The notes under the pieces are model-generated. The model searched no databases and was not told where the DNA came from. It was given only the letters and a program-made list of their open reading frames with translations. From JBAJNL01 sp036881885 (GTDB taxonomy: Bacteria; Pseudomonadota; Alphaproteobacteria; Holosporales; Hepatobacteraceae): DNA of 14,836 nucleotides. The first letter of the stretch is position 1. The number at the start of each line of letters is the position of its first letter. Of the stretch, positions 1-7,746 are shown one piece after another. A program made the translations under genes and the position numbers. The stretch spans positions 1 through 14,836 of the forward strand of contig JBAJNL010000032.1 in assembly GCA_036881885.1 (NCBI GenBank), given 5' to 3'.

Positions 1-720
1 GCCATGCTGCAGTCGGCCGAAAGCGCGCCGCTTGAGGCAGACTTGTGGGTTTTGGTGGTGGATGTTACCAAGGGCAAATCGCAGCTTGATCACATTTTGT
101 CTCACTTTGAACAAACGGGCCGCCCTCCCTTATGGGTGGTGCTGAATAAGATTGACTGCGTGAAGAAAGGCTCACTTCTCAACTGGGCTGCAGCGTATCA
201 AGACAAAGTTGAGCGTCTTTTTATGATCTCGGCCCGTGATAAAGACGGCACCGATGATTTGCGCGAGGCCTTGATTGAAGCCATGCCAGAAGGCCCCTGG
301 CTTTTTGATCAAGATGTGGTGACCACCCTTGATAAGCGTTTGATGGCCGCTGAAATCACCCGTGAAGTTTTGTTGGATTTTTTAAAAGAAGAGATTCCCC
401 ATTACCTTTATGTTGAGACCGAGAAAACCGAGCGCGCACCACGCAAAGCACTTAAAATACATCAGGTGATTCACGTGGGTGAAAAAACACACAAACGCAT
501 TATTTTGGGCAAAGCAGGCCATAAAATTAAAGAAATCGGTCAAGAGGCAAGACAACGCATGCAGGCGCGTTTGGGGCATCCTGTGCATCTTTTTTTGTAT
601 GTAAGACACACGCCTTTGTGGATGGAGCGCACCTCGTTTTATCACATGGTAGGCCTTGACATGGCGCCGACCCTAAAGCCTAAAACATCTAAAGCACCCC
701 CCTCAAAAAACAAGAGCTAA
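1..720 (+). CDS. era: GTPase Era, C-terminal part (5' truncated by window edge)
   Basis: Era is a membrane-associated GTPase that binds 16S rRNA and helps 30S subunit maturation. The frame is open from base 1, so roughly the first 75-80 residues, with the P-loop and the switch motifs, lie outside the window. Numbering from the ATG at base 4, the G4 motif NKID is at residues 48-51 and the G5-like SAR at 76-78. A linker with the Era-typical AEITRE follows at 115-120. The KH RNA-binding domain (about 150-215) has its GKAG loop at 168-171. The C-terminal tail is basic and Lys/Pro-rich, past the usual end of the family. The stop lies 4 bases before recO, the common era-recO arrangement, so the two are probably co-transcribed. 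Identity is firm from motif order. Confidence 0.95.
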   Translation, partial: AMLQSAESAPLEADLWVLVVDVTKGKSQLDHILSHFEQTGRPPLWVVLNKIDCVKKGSLLNWAAAYQDKVERLFMISARDKDGTDDLREALIEAMPEGPWLFDQDVVTTLDKRLMAAEITREVLLDFLKEEIPHYLYVETEKTERAPRKALKIHQVIHVGEKTHKRIILGKAGHKIKEIGQEARQRMQARLGHPVHLFLYVRHTPLWMERTSFYHMVGLDMAPTLKPKTSKAPPSKNKS

Positions 721-724
721 GCTG

Positions 725-1468
725 ATGGCCACTGCGTTTTCTGATGATGCCTTTGTGCTTTCAAAACGCTTTTATGGCGAAAAGAAGGTGCTGCTTTCTT
801 TGTTTACGCAAACGCATGGCTTGCAAAGGGGCATGACCACGTGCGCTGATCACACCCACCACCGCGCGTTTGAAACGGGGGCGCGTTTTTATGTGAACGC
901 CACCCAAAAACGTGACAATGCCTTGAGCACTTTTTCTCTTGAGCCGCTTGCACCCAGCCCTGCAGCTTTTTTGGCCTATCGCAAAAAAGAGAGCTTGCTG
1001 GCGCTGCTTGATTTGCTTTTGCGCCTGCAAAACCTGCTGGCGGCAAACCATCCATACCCTTTGCTTTTTAAGGCGCTTTGCGTACTTTTTGATACAACAG
1101 GCAAAGGGCGGTTTGATCAAGCCTTTGTGGCGTTTCAGTTTTTTTTGTTAGAAACTTTGGGTTACGGGCTTGAGCTGACTCATTGCGCCTTCACCCGCAC
1201 CACAGAGAATCTGCTTTACCTGTCAACAGAAACCGGTAAGGCCATTTCTGAACAAGGCTTTGCAACACTTTCAGTGCCGAAAAAAGAAAACCTAAAACCC
1301 TTTTTAAGGCCGCTGCCTGCGTTTTTACGTGGCGCGCAGATTGATTGTGAGTTGGTGTTGCCACCCTGCAGCCCTGCAGATCTTAAGAAGGCGCAAACAT
1401 TGCTTGATCTGCTGTTTGCCCAGCACTTGCCCACAGCACCTTTTCAACAAGAAAGACAAGCGTCTTAA
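725..1468 (+). CDS. recO: DNA repair protein RecO
   Basis: RecO works with RecR to load RecA on SSB-coated single-stranded DNA in the RecF recombination pathway. The 247-residue length fits the family. The N-terminal OB-fold region has the family pattern (residues 9-35: AFVLSKRFYGEKKVLLSLFT, then HGLQRG). The helical C-terminal domain carries the alphaproteobacterial signature around residues 138-180: FQFFLLETLGYGLELTHCAF, then YLSTETGKAIS. The four-cysteine zinc site found in some RecO proteins is not present. The start ATG follows the era stop by 4 bases with only a weak ribosome site, so translation is probably coupled to era. The 3' end abuts the 3' end of the RNase P RNA gene on the other strand. 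Confidence 0.92.
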   Translation: MATAFSDDAFVLSKRFYGEKKVLLSLFTQTHGLQRGMTTCADHTHHRAFETGARFYVNATQKRDNALSTFSLEPLAPSPAAFLAYRKKESLLALLDLLLRLQNLLAANHPYPLLFKALCVLFDTTGKGRFDQAFVAFQFFLLETLGYGLELTHCAFTRTTENLLYLSTETGKAISEQGFATLSVPKKENLKPFLRPLPAFLRGAQIDCELVLPPCSPADLKKAQTLLDLLFAQHLPTAPFQQERQAS

Positions 1469-1473
1469 GCGTT

Positions 1474-1917
<444 letters not shown>

Positions 1918-2008
1918 TTTAAGGGTAAAACAACCCCACCTGTGATGCAAGATGCCACCGCATCCACACAAACCAATAGTCTGCTTGAATTGTTTGATGG
2001 CAGGTCCT

Positions 2009-2037
2009 TTGAGCGCCTCTATTCTTAACTTTAAAGA
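2009..2037 (+). promoter_or_regulatory. Candidate promoter for the antiporter gene
   Basis: TTGAGC at 2009-2014 and TAAAGA at 2032-2037 are separated by 17 bases. The position, 54 bases before the chosen start codon, and the divergent orientation to rnpB make a promoter expected here. The boxes match the consensus only partly. Confidence 0.25.
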
Positions 2038-2090
2038 TACGTTAAAATCAGCCCATTACAGTGCTTAAACAGCCCTTAAAGGAGACGCCT

Positions 2091-3404
2091 GTGGCATCCA
2101 CTTTCTTTTTGATTGCAGCCTGTGGGCCCTTTGTTGGGCTTTTGCTGTCAATGGCCGTTTGCACCACGTTTTTTCCAAAATTTTGGGAGCGCTCTTTGGG
2201 GCAAGTGGCCTTGTTTTGGGCCTTACCTTCCCTTGTGTTTATGTTGTGGCAAAAGGGTTTGATCGGTGCCACACACACCGTCTTTCACCTGGCCTTTTTA
2301 GACTACATGCCTTTTTTGTTTTTGCTAGCAACGCTTTATGTGGTGGCCGGTGGCATTAAGCTGCGCATTCATGTGCATGCCACCCCCCTGGCTAATGTTT
2401 TGGTCATGACAGGCTTTACCCTTTTAGCAGGCGTTTTTGGCACAACGGGCGCCGCCATGCTGGGCATTCACCCTTTAATGGTGATGAATCACCACCGTCA
2501 TTACCAAACGCACACCGTGCTTTGCTTTATCTTTTTGGTCTGTAATATTGGCGGCGGCCTTTCGTCTGTAGGTGACCCACCCTTGTTTTTGGGCTTTTTA
2601 AAAGGTGTCTCGTTTTTTTGGCCCACCTTGCATTTATGGGCGCCGGTTTTGCTGCTAACTGGCCTTTTGCTTTTAGGATACTTTGTTGTAGATCATTTTT
2701 ATTTTCACAAAGAGCCCCTTAAGGTCCAAGAAGGTCCCAAGCGCCCACGCATACAGCTTGAGGGCAAACAGCAGCTGTTGCTCATCATGGTGACGCTGGC
2801 TGTTTTAATTGTGCCGGCTCTTTTAGACGTGAAACATACCTGTGGCGCCCTGGTTCTTGAGTTGATGAAAGCCTCTTTGCTGATGGTTGTGATGTGGCTG
2901 AGCTTTCGTATTACATCCATGACCTGGCGCAAACAACACCGCTGGACTTTTCACCCCCTCACCGAAGTTGCTATGTTGTTTGCCGCGCTTTTTATCACGG
3001 CACATCCACTCATTGAACTGTTGTCACAAGGCGACCAAGGTCCCTTTGCGCCCCTTATTGCCCTGTTGTGTCAGAACAACCAAATGGCACCCGTGCCAAC
3101 GTTTTGGATCACGGGCTTGCTGTCGGCTTTTCTGGACAACGCCCCCACGTATCTTATCTTCTTTCAGGCCACACAGTTGTCGCCCGAGGCACTGATGACA
3201 ACGGCAGCCCCCTTGCTGAAAGCCATATCCTTAGGCGCCGTTTTCATGGGCGCACTGACCTATATTGGCAACGCACCTAATCTTTTGGTCAAGGCCATTG
3301 CCGAGGAAGAATACCGCGTCAAAATGCCCAACTTTTTGCAGTATCTTGGCATCAGTTTTGTGATCTTGCTGCCCTTATTGGCGCTGGTCGCTTTGCTGCT
3401 TTAA
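2091..3404 (+). CDS. Na+/H+ antiporter-like membrane protein (ion transporter superfamily, NhaD/CitMHS type)
   Basis: This is an inner-membrane protein of 437 residues with about 11-12 hydrophobic segments, presumably exchanging Na+ for protons. Two repeated re-entrant-loop motifs typical of the superfamily are visible: CNIGGGLSSVGDPP at residues 151-164, and SAFLDNAPTY at 345-354 followed by YIGNAPN at 391-397. The Asp and Asn residues in these motifs are the likely ion-binding groups. An in-frame GTG at 2061 is possible, but the GTG at 2091 is chosen because AAAGGAG (2078-2084) sits 6 bases before it. The last 30 bases overlap the end of prmC on the opposite strand. The family assignment is firm. 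The substrate is inferred, and citrate or another anion transporter of the same fold cannot be excluded. Confidence 0.85.
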   Translation: MASTFFLIAACGPFVGLLLSMAVCTTFFPKFWERSLGQVALFWALPSLVFMLWQKGLIGATHTVFHLAFLDYMPFLFLLATLYVVAGGIKLRIHVHATPLANVLVMTGFTLLAGVFGTTGAAMLGIHPLMVMNHHRHYQTHTVLCFIFLVCNIGGGLSSVGDPPLFLGFLKGVSFFWPTLHLWAPVLLLTGLLLLGYFVVDHFYFHKEPLKVQEGPKRPRIQLEGKQQLLLIMVTLAVLIVPALLDVKHTCGALVLELMKASLLMVVMWLSFRITSMTWRKQHRWTFHPLTEVAMLFAALFITAHPLIELLSQGDQGPFAPLIALLCQNNQMAPVPTFWITGLLSAFLDNAPTYLIFFQATQLSPEALMTTAAPLLKAISLGAVFMGALTYIGNAPNLLVKAIAEEEYRVKMPNFLQYLGISFVILLPLLALVALLL

Positions 3405-4301
3405 TCTTTGACGTGGCCCTTTGCAAACCAACACGCGATCATGACCTGACAGATCTTGCATCACGGTGCAGTCTTCAAAAAAATCTTTGGCAAGGCTTAA
3501 GACGGCCTTTTTTTGATCAAAACCTATTTCAACCAACAAAAGACCTTGTGGCGTTAAAAATGCTGGCGCGCCCTCAAGAATCTCTTTGATGGCCAAAAGA
3601 CCCTGAGCGCCGCCATCAAGGGCTAAACTTGGATCAAACAAACGCACCTCTGCTGCAAGATGCGCCAGCTCTTTTGTAGCAATGTAGGGCGGATTCGACA
3701 CAATCAAGTCAAACGCACTCTCTTCTGCCGGCAGTGCTTGAAACCACGACCCCTTCGAAAGCTGCAAGCGCTTGTCGACACCCAGCGCAGCGGCATTTTT
3801 GTGTGTGACCAAAAGCGCTTTGGCTGAAAGATCAACAGCCACGGCTTCTGTTTTTGGCCACTCTTTTAAAAGGCTGCACACAAGGCACCCCGAGCCCGTG
3901 CCCAGCTCTAAAAAACGTGGTGGCGGTTTTGAAGCGAAGTGCTGAAGGGCACAGGCAACAAGTTGCTCGGTTTCAGGACGCGGATCTAACACATCGGGCG
4001 TGATAATAAACATGTCTTTCCAAAACGCGCGCTTGCCTTGCAGCCGCGACAAAAGCTCGCCCTGAAGACGCCTTTGTGCCCACGTGATAAAACGCGCTTG
4101 GTGCGCAAAGCTTGAAAGAGGCTTCGTCTGCTGCGCCAAAAGCTCAAGCGGCGATAACATCAAGGCTTTTTCAGCCACAAGCAACGCCTCGCGCTGCGCC
4201 TCTTCATCTGATAAATCATGCGCCAAAAGCCTTTGCGTTAACGCATCCAAAAAAGCTTTCAACGGCTGTTCAGGATGAAGGTGGGCAAAAACGGCAGGCA
4301 T
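3375..4301 (-). CDS. prmC: Peptide chain release factor N5-glutamine methyltransferase PrmC
   Basis: PrmC transfers a methyl group from S-adenosylmethionine to the glutamine of the GGQ loop in release factors, which raises termination efficiency. The 308-residue protein shows the helical N-terminal substrate-binding domain (about 1-95) and the linker motif RPETE at 108-112. It then has the SAM-binding motif ELGTGSG at 132-138 and the catalytic NPPY at 203-206, followed by the family-typical LALDGG near 226-231. It lies 18 bases after prfB on the same strand, so enzyme and substrate are almost certainly co-transcribed. There is no good Shine-Dalgarno sequence before the ATG, which points to coupling with prfB. 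The last ten codons, a Gln/Arg-rich tail, overlap the end of the antiporter gene. Confidence 0.96.
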   Translation of the reverse strand: MPAVFAHLHPEQPLKAFLDALTQRLLAHDLSDEEAQREALLVAEKALMLSPLELLAQQTKPLSSFAHQARFITWAQRRLQGELLSRLQGKRAFWKDMFIITPDVLDPRPETEQLVACALQHFASKPPPRFLELGTGSGCLVCSLLKEWPKTEAVAVDLSAKALLVTHKNAAALGVDKRLQLSKGSWFQALPAEESAFDLIVSNPPYIATKELAHLAAEVRLFDPSLALDGGAQGLLAIKEILEGAPAFLTPQGLLLVEIGFDQKKAVLSLAKDFFEDCTVMQDLSGHDRVLVCKGPRQRLKQQSDQRQ

Positions 4302-4319
4302 AAGGGTATGTAGCGTAGT

Positions 4320-5421
4320 TTACTTTTTTTGATTCAGCATGCCCCACAAAAAGGGATCAAGATTGCCATCCAAAACTGACTGCGCATTGCCTACTTCAAC
4401 ACCTGTACGCGTGTCCTTGACCATCTGATAAGGGTGCAACACGTAAGATCTAATTTGATGGCCCCAGCCAATTTCTGTTTTGCTGCTTTGCGCCTCATCG
4501 GCTGCAGCTTCACGTTTTTGCAGCTCGCGCTCATAAAGGCGTGCCCGCAGCATGTCCATGGCTTGCGCCCGGTTGCGGTGTTGTGATCGGTCATTTTGAC
4601 ACTGCACCACAATGCCGGTGGGCACGTGTGTGATGCGAATGGCGCTGTCGGTTTTGTTGACGTGCTGACCACCGGCGCCTGATGCGCGGTAGGTGTCAAC
4701 ACGCAAGTCTTTATCTTCGATCACAACATCGATGGTTTGATCAATTTCGGGGAACACCCAAACCGATGCAAAACTTGTATGACGACGCTTTGACGCATCA
4801 AAAGGCGAAATACGCACCAGGCGATGCACGCCACTTTCTTTTTTAAGCCAACCATAGGCAAAACGCGCTTTTTTCTTGTTGGCCACACGCAACGTAATCG
4901 ACTTAAGACCGGCCTCTTCGCCCGCACTGTGCTCTAGAACGGTGACGCTGTATCCTTTTTGCTCGCACCAACGCTGATACATGCGCGAGATAATCAGCGC
5001 CCAGTCTTGTGCTTCGGTGCCACCCGCCCCCGCGTGAATTTCTAAAAAGCAATTGTTCGCATCGGCTTCACCGGCCAACATGGCCTCGAGGCGTTTTTGC
5101 TGTGTTTGCTTCAAAAGATCCTCTAATGTCTGACAGCTTTCGGCCACCAGGTCTTTTTCGCCCTCAGCTTCGGCAAGTTCAATCAGATCACGCAATTCAT
5201 CAAGTGTTTTTTGAATGGCTTGAATATCATCCACTTGTGCTTTAAGCGTTTCTTTTTCACGCAAGATGTCTTGCGCTTTGCTGGCATTATCCCAAAGCGT
5301 GGGATCCTCAGACTGTACTTGCAACGTGTCTAAACGTTTAAGGGCCTGATCCCAGTCAAAGATGCCCCCTTAGAACACGAATGTCCTCTAAAATAGCCGT
5401 TACCAGTTCATTGCGATCCAT
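4320..5421 (-). CDS. prfB: Peptide chain release factor 2 (programmed +1 frameshift)
   Basis: RF2 recognises UGA and UAA and triggers peptide release. The gene is in two frames. A 21-codon zero frame starts at ATG 5421-5419 and runs to an in-frame TGA at 5358-5356. The main frame then continues after a +1 shift from GAC (5357-5355) to the TAA at 4322-4320. The joined product is 366 residues. In that numbering the stop-codon-recognition motif SPF is at 205-207 and the hydrolysis motif GGQ at 250-252, the same positions as in E. coli RF2. Residue 246 is Ala. Across the shift the protein reads GHLDWDQALKRLD, which is normal RF2 sequence. It lies 42 bases after sodB and 18 before prmC. A GAGG ribosome site precedes the ATG. 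Confidence 0.97.
5355..5373 (-). promoter_or_regulatory. prfB programmed +1 frameshift site
   Basis: On the minus strand an internal Shine-Dalgarno AGGGGG (5370-5365) stands 3 bases before CTT TGA C (5361-5355). The arrangement is the same as in E. coli prfB, with CAT in place of TAT between the two parts. In the known mechanism, low RF2 lets the ribosome slip from CTT to TTT and continue into GAC, whereas high RF2 terminates at the TGA. RF2 therefore sets its own level. Confidence 0.95.
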
Positions 5422-5463
5422 CAAAAAAACCTCACACCTAGATCATCACAACTCAAAACTTTT

Positions 5464-6060
5464 TTAAGCAGCCTTTAGGTTGTCTTCCGCAAAAGACCAG
5501 TTGATCAAATGCTCAAGAAAGGTGGTCACATAATCGGGACGACGGTTTTGATAGTCAAGATAATAGGCGTGCTCCCACACATCGCACGTTAAAAGAGGTT
5601 TTCCCTCTGGAAGCTGCGCATTTGAGGTGGTCTCAATCGCCAGTTTACCCTCTTGGTTAAGCGTAAGCCACACCCACCCACTGCCAAACTGACCAATGGC
5701 TGCCTTGCGAAAAGCTTCTTGAAATGACTTGATGTCCTTAAACGATGCCTGAAGCAACTTTTTAAAAGGGCCGTCTTTGGGGGCCTTGGTTGCATTGGGC
5801 GACAAACTGTGCCAAAAAAACGTGTGATGTGCAATCTGCGCCGCGTTATTAAACACAGCAACTTGCTGCGGGTTTTTGTCGGCTTGCTGAATGATGGCCT
5901 CAAGCGATAAATCCTCAAGGGGCGTTCCTGCAATCAACTCGTTCAGTTTATTCACATAGGCGGCATGATGTTTTTCATGATGGAACTCAAGCGTGCGGCT
6001 TGAAATGTGCGGATCAAGCGATGCTTTGTTAAAAGGCAAATCTGGTAAGCGAAAAGCCAT
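5464..6060 (-). CDS. sodB: Superoxide dismutase, Fe type
   Basis: This cytoplasmic enzyme converts superoxide to hydrogen peroxide and oxygen. The 198-residue length is normal. All four metal ligands are visible: His27 (in EFHHEKHHAAYV), His79 (NNAAQIAHHTFFW), Asp160 and His164 (CDVWEHAYYLDYQNRRPDY). Gln75 within AAQ, rather than a glutamine in the second domain, is the feature of the iron-type enzyme. No signal peptide is present. A GGGGGGAG ribosome site lies about 8 bases before the ATG. It is divergent from the rubrerythrin gene, and prfB follows 42 bases later with no clear terminator between, so a sodB-prfB-prmC transcript is possible. Fe versus cambialistic use cannot be decided from sequence alone. 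Confidence 0.95.
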   Translation of the reverse strand: MAFRLPDLPFNKASLDPHISSRTLEFHHEKHHAAYVNKLNELIAGTPLEDLSLEAIIQQADKNPQQVAVFNNAAQIAHHTFFWHSLSPNATKAPKDGPFKKLLQASFKDIKSFQEAFRKAAIGQFGSGWVWLTLNQEGKLAIETTSNAQLPEGKPLLTCDVWEHAYYLDYQNRRPDYVTTFLEHLINWSFAEDNLKAA

Positions 6061-6138
6061 AGAGACGCTCCCCCCTTCTGTGTCAAACGAGCTGCGGACT
6101 GTGATAAGTGATTCTAGTGCAACTTCCTCAGCTTGTGA

Positions 6139-6190
6139 AGTATAAAAAGAAGAAAAGGGTTTTGCACAACGGACGTGTTTTTGTTATGAC
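6139..6190. promoter_or_regulatory. Candidate divergent promoters for sodB and rubrerythrin
   Basis: For sodB (minus strand), TATACT at 6144-6139 is a good -10 box, with TTGTGC at 6169-6164 as a weak -35 box 19 bases away. For rubrerythrin (plus strand), TTGCAC at 6162-6167 and TATGAC at 6185-6190 are 17 bases apart. The two -35 candidates overlap, so the genes could be regulated together. No convincing Fur or OxyR site was recognised. Confidence 0.3.
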
Positions 6191-6228
6191 AGAAGAATAT
6201 GTATCTTATCTAGAGGGATTTTTAGTCC

Positions 6229-6657
6229 ATGACAGCACTCAAAGGGTCTAAAACACACGAGAACTTAAAAGAAGCCTTTGCAGGCGAGTCACAGGCAAAC
6301 CGTCGTTATTTGTACTTTGCACAAAAATCTGACGTTGAAGGGCACGCGGATGTCGCTGCTGTTTTTCGCTCGACCGCCGAAGGCGAGACCGGCCATGCCC
6401 ATGGACACCTTGAGTTTTTAGAAGAAGTAGGCGACCCCGTCACCGAGGTACCCATTGGCACCACCGAGCAAAATCTTGCCTCGGCCATCAAAGGTGAAAC
6501 CCACGAATACACAGATATGTATCCTGGCATGGCGCGCACAGCCCGCGATGAGGGCTTTGATGAGATTGCTGACTGGTTTGAAACGCTTGCCAAAGCCGAA
6601 AAATCACACGCTGGTCGCTTTGAGCGCGCTCTTGAGACACTACAAAAAGCCTCGTAA
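6229..6657 (+). CDS. Rubrerythrin-like diiron peroxidase without rubredoxin domain
   Basis: Rubrerythrins reduce hydrogen peroxide at a diiron centre held in a ferritin-like four-helix bundle. This 142-residue protein contains only that bundle. The likely ligands are Glu20 (AGES), Glu53 and His56 (EGETGHAHGH), Glu90 and Glu93 (GETHEY), and Glu124 and His127 (AEKSHA), closely matching the spacing in classical rubrerythrin. There is no C-terminal rubredoxin domain and no cysteine at all, so electrons must come from a separate partner. AGAGGG lies 11 bases before the ATG. It is divergent from sodB: the dismutase makes peroxide and this enzyme would remove it. A glycosyltransferase-like gene follows after 14 bases. 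Confidence 0.92.
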   Translation: MTALKGSKTHENLKEAFAGESQANRRYLYFAQKSDVEGHADVAAVFRSTAEGETGHAHGHLEFLEEVGDPVTEVPIGTTEQNLASAIKGETHEYTDMYPGMARTARDEGFDEIADWFETLAKAEKSHAGRFERALETLQKAS

Positions 6658-6671
6658 TCACAAGTAATCTC

Positions 6672-7613
6672 GTGCGTTACATCGCCCTTTGCCTGCTCAG
6701 TTTTTTTTTGTGCACGTTGCAGGCGCCCCCTCAAGCCCTTTCACAGGACAATGAGGCCTTAAAGGCGCCTTGTCTTGATGAAACACAAAGAGCTGCCGCC
6801 TTTAAGGACATCACAATCATTGTCAGCTCGTGTGATAAGTACAGTGATTTGTGGCCCTCTTTTTTCGCCTGCTTGTTTCGGGCCTGGCCCTGGCTTGAAA
6901 GCGCTAAAAGCGCTGTGCCCCTTGTGTTAATTGCAGGCCAAAAAGACTTTGTCCACAAACGTGTGATCACGCACAAAATAGGCCGTGATAAGGGGTGGAG
7001 CGCCAATCTTCTTGAGGTGCTTTCAAAGGTCAAGACGCCTTATGTTTTGTATTTGCAAGAAGATTACTTCTTTTGCAAACCAGTTCAGGAAGACAGACTT
7101 AAGCAAGTGGTCGCTTTGATGGACACATCACCCAAGGTGGTTTACTGCCAGCTCAGTGAGGATGTCATCTTTTTTCCCCCAGGCGGACGTTTTGTTGAAA
7201 AGCAACCTTTTAAGATCAGGGGGGTCTTAAAAAAAACGTGCTATGCGCGGTCACGCAACAACTTACAAGCAGCACTTTGGCGCAAAGACGCTCTGCAGGC
7301 ACTGTTAAGACGCCACGAAAATCCTTGGCAGTTTGAAAAAAACGGCAACACGCGCTCGCAGTACATGGAGGCTGTCACCGGCGTCACTTTTTTAATTGCC
7401 CAAGACCCAAGCCCTTTGCTTTATCTGAATGCAGTCTATAAAGGTGCGATTGACCCACGGGTTTTATGCTGGCTGCAGAAAAATAAGCTGCCCATCCCCA
7501 AAACAGACGCCTACCCCCTTCATCAGGGACCTTACTGCCGCCAAACGACAGAGCCAAAGGCTTATGCTGCGCTGCAGTCATCTGGCTGTTGTGACAACAA
7601 CACAGCCCCTTAG
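6672..7613 (+). CDS. Exported glycosyltransferase-like protein
   Basis: The 313-residue protein starts at a GTG 14 bases after rubrerythrin, with no clear ribosome site. Residues 1-25 form a typical Sec signal peptide (hydrophobic stretch 3-17, then an ALSQ cleavage-like site). The rest resembles a GT-A type sugar transferase. It opens with ITIIVSSCDKYSDLWPSFF (48-66), a pattern known from uncharacterised bacterial glycosyltransferase-like proteins, and has a QED acidic motif after a hydrophobic strand (YVLYLQEDYFF, 124-134) where a metal-binding DxD-type motif is expected. A later segment (about 230-300) is Pro/Tyr-rich with several cysteines. The donor and acceptor cannot be told. An export signal is odd for an enzyme expected to need cytoplasmic nucleotide sugars. 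The sequence gives no alternative start that removes the signal and keeps the domain. Confidence 0.6.
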   Translation: MRYIALCLLSFFLCTLQAPPQALSQDNEALKAPCLDETQRAAAFKDITIIVSSCDKYSDLWPSFFACLFRAWPWLESAKSAVPLVLIAGQKDFVHKRVITHKIGRDKGWSANLLEVLSKVKTPYVLYLQEDYFFCKPVQEDRLKQVVALMDTSPKVVYCQLSEDVIFFPPGGRFVEKQPFKIRGVLKKTCYARSRNNLQAALWRKDALQALLRRHENPWQFEKNGNTRSQYMEAVTGVTFLIAQDPSPLLYLNAVYKGAIDPRVLCWLQKNKLPIPKTDAYPLHQGPYCRQTTEPKAYAALQSSGCCDNNTAP

Positions 7614-7746
7614 CATAAAGGACACGCGGCTCTCTCTGACACCAAAGAGGCCTGCAGGAGCAAGCAGCACCTTCAAAGCAACAGCAAGCCGCTTTTGAAA
7701 GCGCTGACGCCCCCTTAACTTCGGCGATCAATAAAGGGAACGTACC

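Noticed and set aside
2061..2090. Earlier GTG start for the antiporter
   Set aside because: The AAAGGAG ribosome site lies inside this extension and is placed correctly for the GTG at 2091.
6306..6734. A 142-codon open frame antisense to rubrerythrin
   Set aside because: The plus-strand frame has all diiron ligands in place. The antisense reading has no ribosome site and a composition typical of a shadow frame.
7689..7706. Possible terminator hairpin between the convergent glycosyltransferase-like gene and the regulator
   Set aside because: Only a 5-bp CGCTT/AAGCG stem with no T-run on the plus strand and a poor one on the minus strand.
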